Positions 36,092 to 45,010 of a stretch of 64,000 nt of DNA are shown here, piece after piece. The notes beneath the pieces were generated by a model, which was not told the origin of the DNA, did not search any database, and saw nothing but the letters and a program-made list of their open reading frames with translations. The position numbers and the translations under genes were made by a program. Location: contig NZ_CP058601.1 of the NCBI RefSeq assembly GCF_013402815.2, positions 2,728,001 through 2,792,000 on the forward strand. The letters run 5' to 3'. Each line of letters begins with the position of its first letter. Positions within the stretch are counted from its first letter, which is position 1. This stretch comes from Natrinema halophilum (GTDB lineage Archaea; Halobacteriota; Halobacteria; Halobacteriales; Natrialbaceae).

Positions 36092-36341
36092 ATCCGTGAC
36101 TCAGTAACCTCGTCAATTACGGCATTGTCGGGGAGGATCGAATACCTATCGGGAACTCCGTATTCGACCGTGCGAATCAGTAACCGTCGACGTCACCACG
36201 TCGGTTCGCATCCGACGCAGCAGTTGTCAGGCAACTCGGCGTCGCCGCCTGCCTTACAGCGCACAGGCCGACCAGTCAGGTGGCCACCCCGATACCGGCC
36301 GCGGATAACCTACAAATCCCTCCCGGCTGTTATGCTCCAGC

Positions 36342-37010
36342 ATGAGGGTCGGACTCATTTCGGACGTCCACGGCAATCGGGTCGCCCTCGAGGCCGTCCT
36401 CGAGGACATGCCCCCGGTCGACGAATTGTGCTGTGCGGGCGACGTGGTCGGATACAACCCCTGGCCGGCCGACTGCGTCGACGCACACCGGGAGCGGGAC
36501 GTGCCAACGGTGATGGGGAATCACGACGCCGCGGTCGTCGAGGGGACCGCCTTCCGGTTCAACGGCATGGCTCGTGCGGGCGTCGAACACGCAAAAAAGC
36601 GACTTTCGGCGGATCAGCTCGAGTGGCTGGCTTCGTTGCCGGACGAACGACTCGAATGCGACGGACGGGTGAAACTCGTCCACGGCCACCCGGACGATCC
36701 CGAACGATACACGCGATACACGTACCCGAGGGAATTCTCGCCGCGAATGCTCGGCGACGAGGACGTGCTGGTGCTCGGTCACACCCACGTGCAAGGGGTC
36801 GAGCAGTTCGCCGAAGGGATCGTCGTCAACCCCGGCAGCGTCGGCCAGCCTCGCGATGGCGATCCGCGAGCGGGCTACGCCGTCGTGGATCTCGATGCGC
36901 TGACGGTCGAAACGAGCCGCGTCGAGTACGACCTCGAAGCGGTTCAGGCGGCCGTTGCGGAGACCGGGCTCCCCGACCGAATCGGGACGCGGTTGGCTCG
37001 CGGCAAGTGA
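36342..37010 (+). CDS. Metallophosphoesterase, YfcE/MJ0936 type
   Basis: 222 aa from MRVGLISDVHGNRVALEAVL. Metal motifs are SDVHGN, GDVVGYNPWP, MGNHDAAV, VHGHPDD and LGHTHVQGVEQF; then VNPGSVGQPRDGDPRAGY. All dinuclear metal ligands of the calcineurin-like fold are present. It is a cytoplasmic phosphodiesterase of the MJ0936 class; the physiological substrate is unknown. Confidence 0.92.
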   Translation: MRVGLISDVHGNRVALEAVLEDMPPVDELCCAGDVVGYNPWPADCVDAHRERDVPTVMGNHDAAVVEGTAFRFNGMARAGVEHAKKRLSADQLEWLASLPDERLECDGRVKLVHGHPDDPERYTRYTYPREFSPRMLGDEDVLVLGHTHVQGVEQFAEGIVVNPGSVGQPRDGDPRAGYAVVDLDALTVETSRVEYDLEAVQAAVAETGLPDRIGTRLARGK

Positions 37011-37171
37011 CCGGTCGGCAGCTAAGGAACGCGTCGATGAGATCGGAACGAATCGCTTTACACTCACCCACCGCTACGTGTGACCATGGTATCCACCGGT
37101 CAGACCGCGTGTTTCGACAGGAATCGACCTCGTCGCACCGCTAGCCGGTGTTGTCGATCCCCGGCACTTGC

Positions 37172-37225
37172 GTGGACGCGAGGAGAACCGTGGACGCGAG
37201 GAGAACCGTGGACGCGAGGAGAACC
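37172..37225. repeat. Three tandem copies of an 18-bp unit before cysE
   Basis: GTGGACGCGAGGAGAACC is repeated exactly at 37172, 37190 and 37208, ending 41 bp before the cysE ATG. The unit is in phase with cysE, so an upstream start would add a RGREEN-type repeat to the protein, but CysE relatives begin at the ATG of 37267. Confidence 0.95.
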
Positions 37226-37266
37226 GCGCGTCGAGACCGGGTCCGCGGGGACGGCAGGCGAGGTCG

Positions 37267-37782
37267 ATGTTTAGGCGTCTCCGCGAGGACGTCCGAGCGA
37301 TGCGCAAGCGGGATCCGGCCGCGAAGGGGTGGCTCGAGGTGCTTTGCTGTTATCCGGGCCTACACGCGGTCTGGGCTCACCGCCTCGCCCACCGCTGCTG
37401 GAACGGCGGCGGGGCCGGGCGACCGTTCGCGCGGCTATGCTCTCACATCGTTCGTCTGCTGACGGGGGTAGAGATCCATCCGGCCGCCGAAATCGGGCGG
37501 CGAGTGACGATCGATCACGGGATGGGCGTCGTCATCGGCGAAACGGCCGAGATCGGCGACGACGTCCATATGTACCACGGCGTCACGCTCGGCGGCGACA
37601 CGAACGAACCGATAAAACGTCATCCGACGGTCGAAGACGGCGTACAGATCGGTGCCAACGCGACGCTGCTTGGTGACATCACGATCGGCGAACGGGCGGC
37701 TGTCGGCGCCGGGTCGGTCGTTACCCGAGACGTCGAATCCGGTGTGACCGTCGCCGGAAGTCCGGCGGAACGCGTCGATTGA
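37267..37782 (+). CDS. cysE: Serine O-acetyltransferase CysE
   Basis: 171 aa from [20 protein letters not shown], a compact SAT. A short helical N-terminal part ([20 protein letters not shown]) leads to the left-handed beta-helix with [40 protein letters not shown] (catalytic His and Asp), and TLGGD. The end is [10 protein letters not shown]. It makes O-acetylserine from serine and acetyl-CoA for cysteine synthesis in the cytoplasm. No cysK is adjacent. The 18-bp repeats upstream could affect expression. Confidence 0.94.
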   Translation: MFRRLREDVRAMRKRDPAAKGWLEVLCCYPGLHAVWAHRLAHRCWNGGGAGRPFARLCSHIVRLLTGVEIHPAAEIGRRVTIDHGMGVVIGETAEIGDDVHMYHGVTLGGDTNEPIKRHPTVEDGVQIGANATLLGDITIGERAAVGAGSVVTRDVESGVTVAGSPAERVD

Positions 37783-37803
37783 CGGCGGAGCGTACTCGGA
37801 CGG

Positions 37804-39204
37804 TCAAACCAGCGGCTCGAGCAGTTCCTCTCCTGCCTCGAGCAGTTCTCGAACCCGTTCTGCATCGGATGCTTCGGCGTAGACCCGCAATACCGGCTCG
37901 GTTCCGCTGGGACGGACGAGCAGCCACGAGCCGTCGGCCAACAAGAGTTTGAAGCCGTCGGCAGTGTTTACATCTTCCACTGTGGTTCCGGCGACGGTCT
38001 CGGGGATCTCGTCTTCGAGGTCCGACAGGACACGGTCTTTCTCATCGTCGGGGCAGTCGACGCTCGTCTTGTCCTGGACGACGGTGCCGTGATCCTCGAG
38101 CAACCGGTCGATCCGCTCGTCTAACGGTTCTTCGGCGTGCATCGCGCCGGCGAGCAGCGCCATCAGGACACCGTCTTTCTCGCGGACGTGACCCCGGACG
38201 GTGAAGCCGCCCGATTCCTCGCCGCCGATCAGTGCGTCGCGTTCGGCCATCGCCCTGGCAACCCACTTGAAGCCGACCGGGACCTCGTGGACGGTCTCGC
38301 CGTGGGCCTCGGCGACTCGATCGATCAGGTAGGTAGTCGAAACGGAACGGACGACCGAACCCGACTCGTCCTCGAGCAGGTACTCGTAGAGCGCAGCGAA
38401 AAAGAGATTCTCGTTGAGATATCCCCGTTCGGGCGTGACGACAGCGATTCGGTCGGCATCGCCGTCGTTCGCGATTCCGAGGTCCACGACACCATCGGAG
38501 TCGCCGTCCGTAACCGTCGCGATCAGCGCATCGAGATTCTGGGCGGCGGGTTCCGGAGAGCCGCCGCCGAAATCCGGATCGCGTTCGCACCGCAATCGTT
38601 TCACGGAAGCGCCGGCGCGCTCGAGCAAGGCGTCGGTAGTTCCGCGACCGCTGCCGTGGATGGCATCGTAAGCGACGGTCAGTTCAGAGAGGTCGGCACT
38701 GCCGGTGATCCCCTCGACGAGAGCCATAGCAGCGTCGGCGTGTGGCTCGGCGAAGTCGACCTCGCGAGCGGTTCCGTGGTCGTCCTCGGGGAGCGGATCT
38801 GGTTCGGCCAGACGATCCGCGATGGCGTCGGTGACGGCCGGCAGGGCCGGTGCGCCGTCGTGGGGAATGAATTTTACGCCGTTGTACTCGGGCGGATTGT
38901 GTGAGGCGGTGATCACCAGTCCGCCGGCGAGGTCGCGGTCGACGATCGCGTAGGCGACAAGCGGGGTCGGCCGGTCCCGGTCTGAAAGCAACACGTCGAA
39001 GCCGTTCGCACAGAGCACTCGCGTAAGTTCTTCGGCGAATCCTCGCGACGTTTCGCGAGCGTCGTAGCCCACCGCGATGGGGCCCTCGAGGCCCTCGTCA
39101 GCGAGATACGTCGCGACCGCTTGCCCAACCATCCGAACCCGTGGAGTCGTAAACTCCTCGAGTGGCGCCCGCCAACCGTCGGTGCCGAAGCGAATCGTCT
39201 CCAT
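37804..39204 (-). CDS. Phosphohexomutase (phosphoglucomutase/phosphomannomutase family)
   Basis: 466 aa from METIRFGTDGWRAPLEEFTT. The four domains are visible: active-site serine loop VITASHNPPEYNGVKF near residue 98, metal loop IANDGDADRIAVV, sugar-binding loop IGGEESGGFTVRGHV, and the phosphate-binding RPSGTEPVLRVYAEA at the C-terminus. It interconverts hexose 1- and 6-phosphates for glycan and nucleotide-sugar synthesis. The exact sugar (glucose, mannose or glucosamine) cannot be settled from the motifs. Confidence 0.94.
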   Translation of the reverse strand: METIRFGTDGWRAPLEEFTTPRVRMVGQAVATYLADEGLEGPIAVGYDARETSRGFAEELTRVLCANGFDVLLSDRDRPTPLVAYAIVDRDLAGGLVITASHNPPEYNGVKFIPHDGAPALPAVTDAIADRLAEPDPLPEDDHGTAREVDFAEPHADAAMALVEGITGSADLSELTVAYDAIHGSGRGTTDALLERAGASVKRLRCERDPDFGGGSPEPAAQNLDALIATVTDGDSDGVVDLGIANDGDADRIAVVTPERGYLNENLFFAALYEYLLEDESGSVVRSVSTTYLIDRVAEAHGETVHEVPVGFKWVARAMAERDALIGGEESGGFTVRGHVREKDGVLMALLAGAMHAEEPLDERIDRLLEDHGTVVQDKTSVDCPDDEKDRVLSDLEDEIPETVAGTTVEDVNTADGFKLLLADGSWLLVRPSGTEPVLRVYAEASDAERVRELLEAGEELLEPLV

Positions 39205-39343
39205 ACTTCGGTGGTCGAGAGCCGATGCGAAAAAGGCGACGGGCCAATACAGTATCCGTGAACGGAGCCGAACGGGATTTCACCGCCGATTTCGGCGGTC
39301 GGCTTCCTGACGGGAACGGTAGTATCGGGTCTCGAGGAGGCGA

Positions 39344-40324
39344 TCAGGCATCGACGTCTGCGAGACGTTGTTCGAAGAGGCGTTCGCCCGTCTCCTCACA
39401 GGTGACTGCGACGACTTCGTGGGACGTACAGCAGGATTCGACGACTTCCTCTCCCATCTGTACGTCGCCACCGGACGGACAGGTCTCGAGGAACATCCGA
39501 AGGCTGTTGAGCACCTCGCCTTTCGTCCTGGAGTCGTACTCGCTCCAGTCGTCGACCCACGATTCGAGAGCCTGGCTTGCGGCGACGTCCGCGATCACGG
39601 CGGCTCGAGAGGGCCAGCGGCCGGCAACTACAGAGCCGGAAAGCAAAACTCGGGTCTCGTCGCGCGTCTCGAGATCGAACTCGTCAGGATCCGCATCGAA
39701 GCCAAAGGCATCGACGGCCGCCGCAGCGTCGATGCCCGATTCGTCGAGCGGATCGATCGCGGCCAGCCAGGCGGTTTCGAAATCGTCCGTGAGACAGAGG
39801 TCGTCCCTGTCCGAACACGGCTCGAGAACGTCGTGCTCGACGAAGAACGTCTCGAGATCGACGGTGGCCGGTTCGTCGCCGTCGTCGCCGACGTCGCTCG
39901 AACCGCCGTCACTCTCTGCGGGGCCGACGGTAGCGTCCTCCTCGAAGACCGACTCGGTGGCGGAACCATCCGATTCCCGCTTCGGTTGGTCGCGCTCCGG
40001 GTCGCCGATTTCGGTCAATTCCCCGCCGTCATCCGAGCCGAGGCCACTCGCCATCGCAGGATCAGGATCCTTGCCGAACCAGCGCAGGACTTCCGGTGGA
40101 AGGTAGCGTTTGGTCAGCGTCGGCGTACCGGGGACGAGATAGCCGCGGAGATAAATCAGGGTGATCGACACCGCGACGGCGAGGGCACCGCCGAGGCGGG
40201 ACTTTCGCGCGACGACGGAGCCGATCACCGCCGCGATAACGAGGTTCAACACGGTACAGGGTTCACACCGGTTTTCGCCGGTGTATTCGGGCTGTTTGAG
40301 ATCGTCGACGACGTCGAGTTGCAT
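39344..40324 (-). CDS. Haloarchaeal membrane protein of unknown function
   Basis: 326 aa from MQLDVVDDLKQPEYTGENRC at 40324. The N-terminal CEPC pair (NRCEPCTVLN) is followed by two membrane helices (LVIAAVIGSVVA; GALAVAVSITLIYLRGYLVP). A long acidic cytoplasmic region follows with segments DLETFFVEHDVLEPCSDRDD and VESCCTSHEVVAVTCEETGE that add cysteine pairs, possibly a metal site. I do not recognise a characterised family. It is monocistronic; strong third-position GC supports coding. Confidence 0.75.
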   Translation of the reverse strand: MQLDVVDDLKQPEYTGENRCEPCTVLNLVIAAVIGSVVARKSRLGGALAVAVSITLIYLRGYLVPGTPTLTKRYLPPEVLRWFGKDPDPAMASGLGSDDGGELTEIGDPERDQPKRESDGSATESVFEEDATVGPAESDGGSSDVGDDGDEPATVDLETFFVEHDVLEPCSDRDDLCLTDDFETAWLAAIDPLDESGIDAAAAVDAFGFDADPDEFDLETRDETRVLLSGSVVAGRWPSRAAVIADVAASQALESWVDDWSEYDSRTKGEVLNSLRMFLETCPSGGDVQMGEEVVESCCTSHEVVAVTCEETGERLFEQRLADVDA

Positions 40325-40435
40325 CTCGAGTATACTGTCATACCCAGTATACATCTATTTTTCGAACACGGTCGGAGGGATACTAGCATCGAGCGAGGCG
40401 GTCGCCGTCGAGTCAGCACAAAAAGCGGGCATCCC

Positions 40436-40684
40436 TCACTCGAGGTCAATGAGCTGTTCTTTCTGTGCGCGACTCAGTTGTTTGATTTCGTACTCGCGCG
40501 ACATCGCCGCCGATTTCGACTCGAATCGTTCGTGGTATCGAAGACGAACTGGCGTCCGTCCGCGTGTATACTTGGCACCCTCGCCTGCGTCGTGTTCGGC
40601 CACCCGTCGCTCCAGGTCGGTCGTATAGCCGGTGTACAGCGATCCGTCGGCACACTCGAGGACGTAAACGACGTGATCGGTCAT
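40436..40684 (-). CDS. GIY-YIG endonuclease-family protein
   Basis: 82 aa, the minimal GIY-YIG domain: [20 protein letters not shown] (YVL/YTG positions), the Arg of [12 protein letters not shown], the [17 protein letters not shown] strand, Glu in SREYEIKQL and the end SRAQKEQLI. It belongs to the UPF0213/YhbQ type of small single-domain proteins, with proposed DNA nuclease activity. Convergent or unlinked neighbours give no context. Confidence 0.92.
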   Translation of the reverse strand: MTDHVVYVLECADGSLYTGYTTDLERRVAEHDAGEGAKYTRGRTPVRLRYHERFESKSAAMSREYEIKQLSRAQKEQLIDLE

Positions 40685-40758
40685 CCGCTGTGGGCAGGGA
40701 CGGGTGCCTAAAAAAAGCGTCCCGTCTGTGAGGGCGCGTGGTTGTCGGTCGTGGTTCG

Positions 40759-40908
40759 TCAGGTACCGTGAGCGCGCTCTTTTGCAGCTTCTGCGATGCC
40801 GGCGTTAGCTGAACAACTGATGCATGCGTGGATTTTTCCGTGTTTGTCAGCGAAGACGCGTGCGAACTGTTCGGAGACGTGCGCGCCACAGTGGTCACAC
40901 TTGGGCAT
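40759..40908 (-). CDS. Small haloarchaeal zinc-finger protein (DUF7563-like), 49 aa
   Basis: A short gene read on the minus strand: [37 protein letters not shown] and [12 protein letters not shown]. Two Cys pairs (CDHC and CISC) make a compact zinc ribbon. Family identity is from memory of similar haloarchaeal proteins. It has a clear ATG, a TGA stop and haloarchaeal codon use. Role unknown; proteins of this size often regulate or stabilise complexes. Confidence 0.85.
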   Translation of the reverse strand: MPKCDHCGAHVSEQFARVFADKHGKIHACISCSANAGIAEAAKERAHGT

Positions 40909-41027
40909 TGGTCACACCGGCCGAAGCCGGTACATCAATCTATTATTCGACTGGCTAAGTAAGTTTCTCCCAACACCGTTTGGCTTTTCGATTGTAAAAA
41001 GTAATTTTCTACTATCAAGTATACTCT

Positions 41028-41786
41028 TCAGTCGCGAGCCGCGGCGATCGTTCGGGCAATCAGGACGGCCTGCGCTCCGGCGACGAATCCCGCATCGATG
41101 TTGACGACCGAAAGAACGGTACAGGACTGAAGCATCCCGGCGAGCGCCCCCTCTCCGTCGCCGGCGTAGCCGTACCCGCTCGAGATCGGAACGCCGATCA
41201 CCGGCGTATCCACGAGGCCGGCGACGACGGTCGGCAGAGCGCCCTCCCGGCCGGCGGCGACGATCAATACGTCCGCATCGCGGAGCCGTTCGAGTTGATC
41301 GAGCGTTCGAGAAAGCGCCGCGACGCCGATGTCGTCGACTCGATCGATCGTTACCCCCGCATCCAAACAGACGGCTTCGGCCTCGGCAGCAACTGGGCCG
41401 TCGACCGTGCCACCGGTAGCGATCCCCACCGCCGCGTCGATCGACGGCGGCTCGTAGTCGGGAGCCATCACTCGTACCGTCGTCTCCCGCCGCTCGATCG
41501 TCGCATCCGGGATCGTCTCGTCGACGTAACTCTCGAGCGCTTCGAATTGAGGCGGAGATATCCGGGTGAGTAACGCGCGATCCGTCGTTTCCAGAGCGGT
41601 TTCGGCGAGTGCGACGATTTGGTCGGCCGACTTTCCCTCGGCGAAGATCGCCTCTGGGACCCCGCGACGCTGGTCGCGGGCTGCATCGAACCGGCCCGCA
41701 TCGCCGGTTACGTACCCGTTGAGTTCCGCTTCAGCCTGGGCTGGCGACAGCGAACCGTCAGCTACAGCCTCGAGGAGTTCTCGCAT
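41028..41786 (-). CDS. larB: LarB, nickel-pincer cofactor biosynthesis carboxylase
   Basis: 252 aa from MRELLEAVADGSLSPAQAEA at 41786; longer in-frame upstream codons are not conserved. The N-terminal region (FDAARDQRRGVPEAIFAEGK) and the AIR-carboxylase-like domain (GIATGGTVDGPVAAEAEAVC, DVLIVAAGREGALPTVVAGL, GVPISSGYGYAGDGEGALAG) are typical. LarB carboxylates and hydrolyses nicotinic acid adenine dinucleotide, the first step toward the Ni-pincer cofactor of lactate racemase. larC, larE and larA are not in this window. Confidence 0.93.
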   Translation of the reverse strand: MRELLEAVADGSLSPAQAEAELNGYVTGDAGRFDAARDQRRGVPEAIFAEGKSADQIVALAETALETTDRALLTRISPPQFEALESYVDETIPDATIERRETTVRVMAPDYEPPSIDAAVGIATGGTVDGPVAAEAEAVCLDAGVTIDRVDDIGVAALSRTLDQLERLRDADVLIVAAGREGALPTVVAGLVDTPVIGVPISSGYGYAGDGEGALAGMLQSCTVLSVVNIDAGFVAGAQAVLIARTIAAARD

Positions 41787-42026
41787 GCTCGTCCTCTGCG
41801 GCCGAGATACTCGAATCCGTCGACCTGTTCGCTCGACCGGCGACCAGTTCGTCCCACCAGAGGTGCTGCGAGCCCCGGAGGAGCGCGCGCGAGCGCTATT
41901 TTGGCGTTTCCCGGTGGAGAAATCCGTGTCGGCCATTCATCAAACATATACTTTCCGGTGGTCCGGCCGGTCGAAACAGCCGAATGAACCGCTGCATCCC
42001 CCGTATTTCCGCTACTAACCAATAGA

Positions 42027-42033
42027 TTTATAT
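42027..42033 (+). promoter_or_regulatory. TATA box of the DUF1931 gene
   Basis: TTTATAT is centred 30 bp upstream of the ATG at 42060, predicting a leaderless transcript. Confidence 0.55.
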
Positions 42034-42059
42034 GAGGTAACGCGAAACGGATACATCGT

Positions 42060-42227
42060 ATGGCAGACCTTATCGTCAAAGCCGCCGTTAAGGAAGCGCT
42101 CGATGACAAAAACGTCGCCTCGGATTTCTACGACGCACTCGACGAGGAAGTTTCCGAACTGCTCGACGACGCTGCCCGACGGGCAGAGGCCAACGACCGA
42201 AAGACGGTTCAGCCTCGCGACCTGTAA
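42060..42227 (+). CDS. DUF1931-type histone-fold protein, 55 aa
   Basis: MADLIVKAAVKEALDDKNVA, SDFYDALDEEVSELLDDAAR and RAEANDRKTVQPRDL: a single three-helix histone-like fold, with VKAAVKEAL as helix 1, DALDEEVSELLDDAARRAEANDRKTV as the long helix and loop, and RDL at the end. Similar short DUF1931 proteins are conserved in haloarchaea. It may bind DNA or modulate histones; there is no experimental role I can state. The strong TATA box suggests a well-expressed, leaderless mRNA. Confidence 0.85.
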   Translation: MADLIVKAAVKEALDDKNVASDFYDALDEEVSELLDDAARRAEANDRKTVQPRDL

Positions 42228-42404
42228 GGGACGCCACTCGAAATTTTTTCGATCGCTTCGCGACTAGCGACGTAACCGTCCGGACAATGGATCGGCCGTC
42301 GAATGGACCCCGACACGTGACATCTCCAGCGTCGGGGATACCCGATGGTCGCTCCAGTTGCCGGCTCGCGTTTTTTGCCGTGTGCCATCGTACCTCCGGA
42401 ATGC

Positions 42405-42881
42405 ATGTTGCGCAAACTCTTGATCGGCTTTGGAATCGTCGAGATCGTCAAGCCGGAGCCGGTCATCAGGATGTGCGAGCGGATCGGCCTGCGGAACCCG
42501 GAGGCCACCCAGCGACGCCCGCTTGCGCTTACCGGCGCTCGACTCGAGGGGCTGGCGTTCGTCTGGCTGCTCGCCCGCGGACGGACGGGATCAACGCTGA
42601 TCAGCGGTCTCCTCGGACTGGCTGGCATGGTGCTCGTGATGGTTCCGCAACCGGTTATCACGGTCAGTCAACACCTCGTCTACGCTAACACGGACGATCT
42701 CGAGTTACAGCCGTGGGTGGTTCCAGCAGCGCGTCTGCTCGGCGTCCTCTACCTGACTGTAACGCTGCTCTCCCGAGACACCGATAGAGATGTCGTCGAC
42801 GTGGAGAACGCAGAGAGCGACGACGACGCCAGCGACGGCGACACGACAGCAGGACGTCGGCTTCGGCTTCCGACACGGTAA
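42405..42881 (+). CDS. Small haloarchaeal membrane protein of unknown function
   Basis: 158 aa from MLRKLLIGFGIVEIVKPEPV. Two or three hydrophobic segments (LEGLAFVWLLARG; ISGLLGLAGMVLVMVPQPVI; ARLLGVLYLTVTLL) and an acidic C-terminal tail (DRDVVDVENAESDDDASDGD). No characterised family was recognised. A decayed paralogue follows at once (42990-43318), which indicates a former tandem pair. Confidence 0.75.
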   Translation: MLRKLLIGFGIVEIVKPEPVIRMCERIGLRNPEATQRRPLALTGARLEGLAFVWLLARGRTGSTLISGLLGLAGMVLVMVPQPVITVSQHLVYANTDDLELQPWVVPAARLLGVLYLTVTLLSRDTDRDVVDVENAESDDDASDGDTTAGRRLRLPTR

Positions 42882-42989
42882 CGACCTCCAACGGCAAAAC
42901 CGACGGCTTCGAACTACGATCGATGAATTGCACACGGGCTCTGGCAGCCGGATTCGGCCCCCTCGGGGAGATCGCTCCGAACCGGCTCA

Positions 42990-43318
42990 TCGGCGTCAGC
43001 GAACGGCCGTATCCGTGAATTCCGGCGATAGGCGGTTGCGATCCTCGACGATTCCGATTGCCCGTTTTGGGCTTTCCTTCGTCCGGCTGGGCAGACGGAA
43101 AGCGAGTCCATCAGCGGTCAGTGAACCGGTATCTGTCAGTCTCGGGGTTCGTTCTGACGTTGTTTCCCCGGACGACCGTCGAACGAAATCTCGACCTCGA
43201 TTGCGAAAACGCCGACGAACTCGAGCTGAGAAGGGGGATAGTACCATCGATGCGGGTACTAGAAATTATCTGCGTATTCGCTGGCAGTTCCGGCATCGGT
43301 CGATGCGCCGACTGATTC
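42990..43318 (+). pseudogene. Decayed paralogue of the preceding membrane protein
   Basis: The frame ending at 43315 reads FVLTLFPRTTVERNLDLDCE, NADELELRRGIVPSMRVLEI and ICVF. It parallels MVLVMVPQPVITVSQHLVYA, NTDDLELQPWVVPAARLLGV and LYL of the intact gene. The upstream part matches only at DNA level (GGCTTTCCTTCGTCCGGCTG versus GGCTGGCGTTCGTCTGGCTG), with indels and loss of the hydrophobic segments. No start or full frame remains. Confidence 0.65.
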
Positions 43319-43407
43319 GGCTATGGAGAGCAGTGACTGACGCGATACCAGTTTGTCCACCGTAACGACGTCGTCCGTTGTGTCGCAACGGGAGAACCAC
43401 ATTCGTC

Positions 43408-44115
43408 TCAGTACCGACGGGTGTCGACTCCGTCTTCGGAACCGACGTAAGTCATATCGGCAAGACCGACGAACAATCCGTGTTCGACAACACCCGGGAG
43501 CCTCGAGAGTTGCATCGCTAGACCGTCTGGGTCGTCGATCGCACCGAACGCGCAGTCGAGTACGAGGTTGCCATTGTCGGTCACGATCGGTCCGTCCTTT
43601 CGTTCGGCGTTCCGGAGCATCGGCTCACCGTCGAGTTCTCGAATGCGATCTGCCACCACGGAGTGGGCGTCGGGGAGAACTTCGACCGGGACCGGATTGT
43701 CGAGTCTGTCAGTCAGTTTCGAGGGATCAGCGACGACGACGAACCGGTCGGCCGCCGAATCGACAAGTTTCTCTCGCGCGTGGGCCCCACCGCCGCCTTT
43801 GATCAGTGCGCCGTGTGCCGGTGCATCGGGAGCATCGACGATCTGATCCGCACCATCGATCGCAACGTCAACGCCGTCGACTGCATCGAGGTCGGTCAGC
43901 GGAATTCCGACCTCGAGAGCGAGTTTGCGGGCCTGAAACGAGGTGGGAATGCCGCGAATCTCGAGGCCGTCGTCGACGGCACGACCGAGCGCCCGGATCG
44001 CGCAGGCGGCCGTCGAGCCGGTGCCCAGACCAACGACGAACCCGTCTTCGACCGCCTCGGCTGCACGATCGCCGGCGCGACGTTTCGCTCCGTCGGAACC
44101 ACCCTCCGTCTTCAT
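43408..44115 (-). CDS. rpiA: Ribose-5-phosphate isomerase A
   Basis: 235 aa from MKTEGGSDGAKRRAGDRAAE. RpiA motifs: VVGLGTGSTAACAI, AIDGADQIV, LIKGGGGAHAREKLVDSAAD, and IVTDNGNLVLDC. It interconverts ribose-5-phosphate and ribulose-5-phosphate for nucleotide synthesis. It lies 52 bp downstream of the ABC permease on the same strand and may be read through from it. Confidence 0.95.
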   Translation of the reverse strand: MKTEGGSDGAKRRAGDRAAEAVEDGFVVGLGTGSTAACAIRALGRAVDDGLEIRGIPTSFQARKLALEVGIPLTDLDAVDGVDVAIDGADQIVDAPDAPAHGALIKGGGGAHAREKLVDSAADRFVVVADPSKLTDRLDNPVPVEVLPDAHSVVADRIRELDGEPMLRNAERKDGPIVTDNGNLVLDCAFGAIDDPDGLAMQLSRLPGVVEHGLFVGLADMTYVGSEDGVDTRRY

Positions 44116-44167
44116 GGCTATGCAAGCGAGCGGCGACGCCAAAAACGTTGCATCTCGTCGTCGGCCC

Positions 44168-45010
44168 TCAGAGGTCGACGCTGTCGAAGCGCCAGATTCC
44201 GAGCCCGAGTGGCACCAGCGCCCAGGCTGCAAGCAGGACAAATCCGAACCACGGCTCGGCGATGAGCGGGAGGTTCTCGGGACTAAATCCGTTGGTGTTC
44301 GCGAACTCGGTTGCGTTTAACAAGGCGCTGGTCGCGGAATTAAAGGCGCTATCGGGCGGCACCGAAACGAACACGAGATACCAGTCAGGCATCGGTTGCG
44401 CGAGCATCTCACCCTCGATGAAGTGCATCAAGACCAGCCCGATGGTCCCCCAAAGGAGTTTGAACAACACGATAAATCCGAACGCGCCAGCGGCCGCTCT
44501 GGTCGTCGACCGCGTCATCGAGGACAGTCCGACGCCGATACAAACGTAGACGAACGCGAACAGTACCGTCATCAGGGTAAACAGGACGTAGTAGCGAAGC
44601 GAGACCGAGCCGACGAAGGCAAAGAGGGCGACCAATCCGACGGCAAAGCCGACCAGAATCGACACGACGACGACGCCCGTCCGACCGAGGATCTTCCCGA
44701 GAACGACGTCCCGTCGACGATGAGGAAGCCCGAGAAGGAACTTGAGGCTCCCGCTCTCTCGCTCGCCGGCGATCGCACCATACCCGACGAACAGCGCAAT
44801 GATTGGGACCAGATAGGACGCCGGTGTCTGCAGCGCGATGAGCAGATCCAACGTCGAACTGCCGCCGCCCGACCCAAAGATCGACGATGCCTCTGATGCG
44901 AGGTATGAGCCGCCGACGGTAAACAGCGCAAAGAGGAGAGTCAGACCGATCAGCGCACGCGAACGAACGGCGTCCTGAAAGTCCTTTTTCGCGACGATGA
45001 TCGAGCTCAT
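44168..45010 (-). CDS. ABC-2-type transporter permease (NosY-like)
   Basis: 280 aa from MSSIIVAKKDFQDAVRSRAL. An N-terminal helix, an extracytoplasmic loop, then the ABC-2 signature region VGYGAIAGERESGSLKFLLG, LPHRRRDVVLGKILGR and four more helices; the last is GFVLLAAWALVPLGLGIWRF. Overlaps the ATPase gene by 4 bp. Together they form an exporter-type ABC system at the cytoplasmic membrane. The substrate is unknown. Confidence 0.9.
   Translation of the reverse strand: MSSIIVAKKDFQDAVRSRALIGLTLLFALFTVGGSYLASEASSIFGSGGGSSTLDLLIALQTPASYLVPIIALFVGYGAIAGERESGSLKFLLGLPHRRRDVVLGKILGRTGVVVVSILVGFAVGLVALFAFVGSVSLRYYVLFTLMTVLFAFVYVCIGVGLSSMTRSTTRAAAGAFGFIVLFKLLWGTIGLVLMHFIEGEMLAQPMPDWYLVFVSVPPDSAFNSATSALLNATEFANTNGFSPENLPLIAEPWFGFVLLAAWALVPLGLGIWRFDSVDL

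Noticed and set aside
36200-36270. Short cysteine-rich frame on the minus strand (ending NCCVGCEPTW)
   Set aside because: It looks zinc-ribbon-like, but the only start is an internal GTG giving 23 residues and no promoter is seen; possibly a remnant, not supportable as a gene.
37168-37266. N-terminal RGREEN extension of CysE
   Set aside because: It is in frame but consists only of the 18-bp repeat and basic residues; relatives start at MFRRLREDV.
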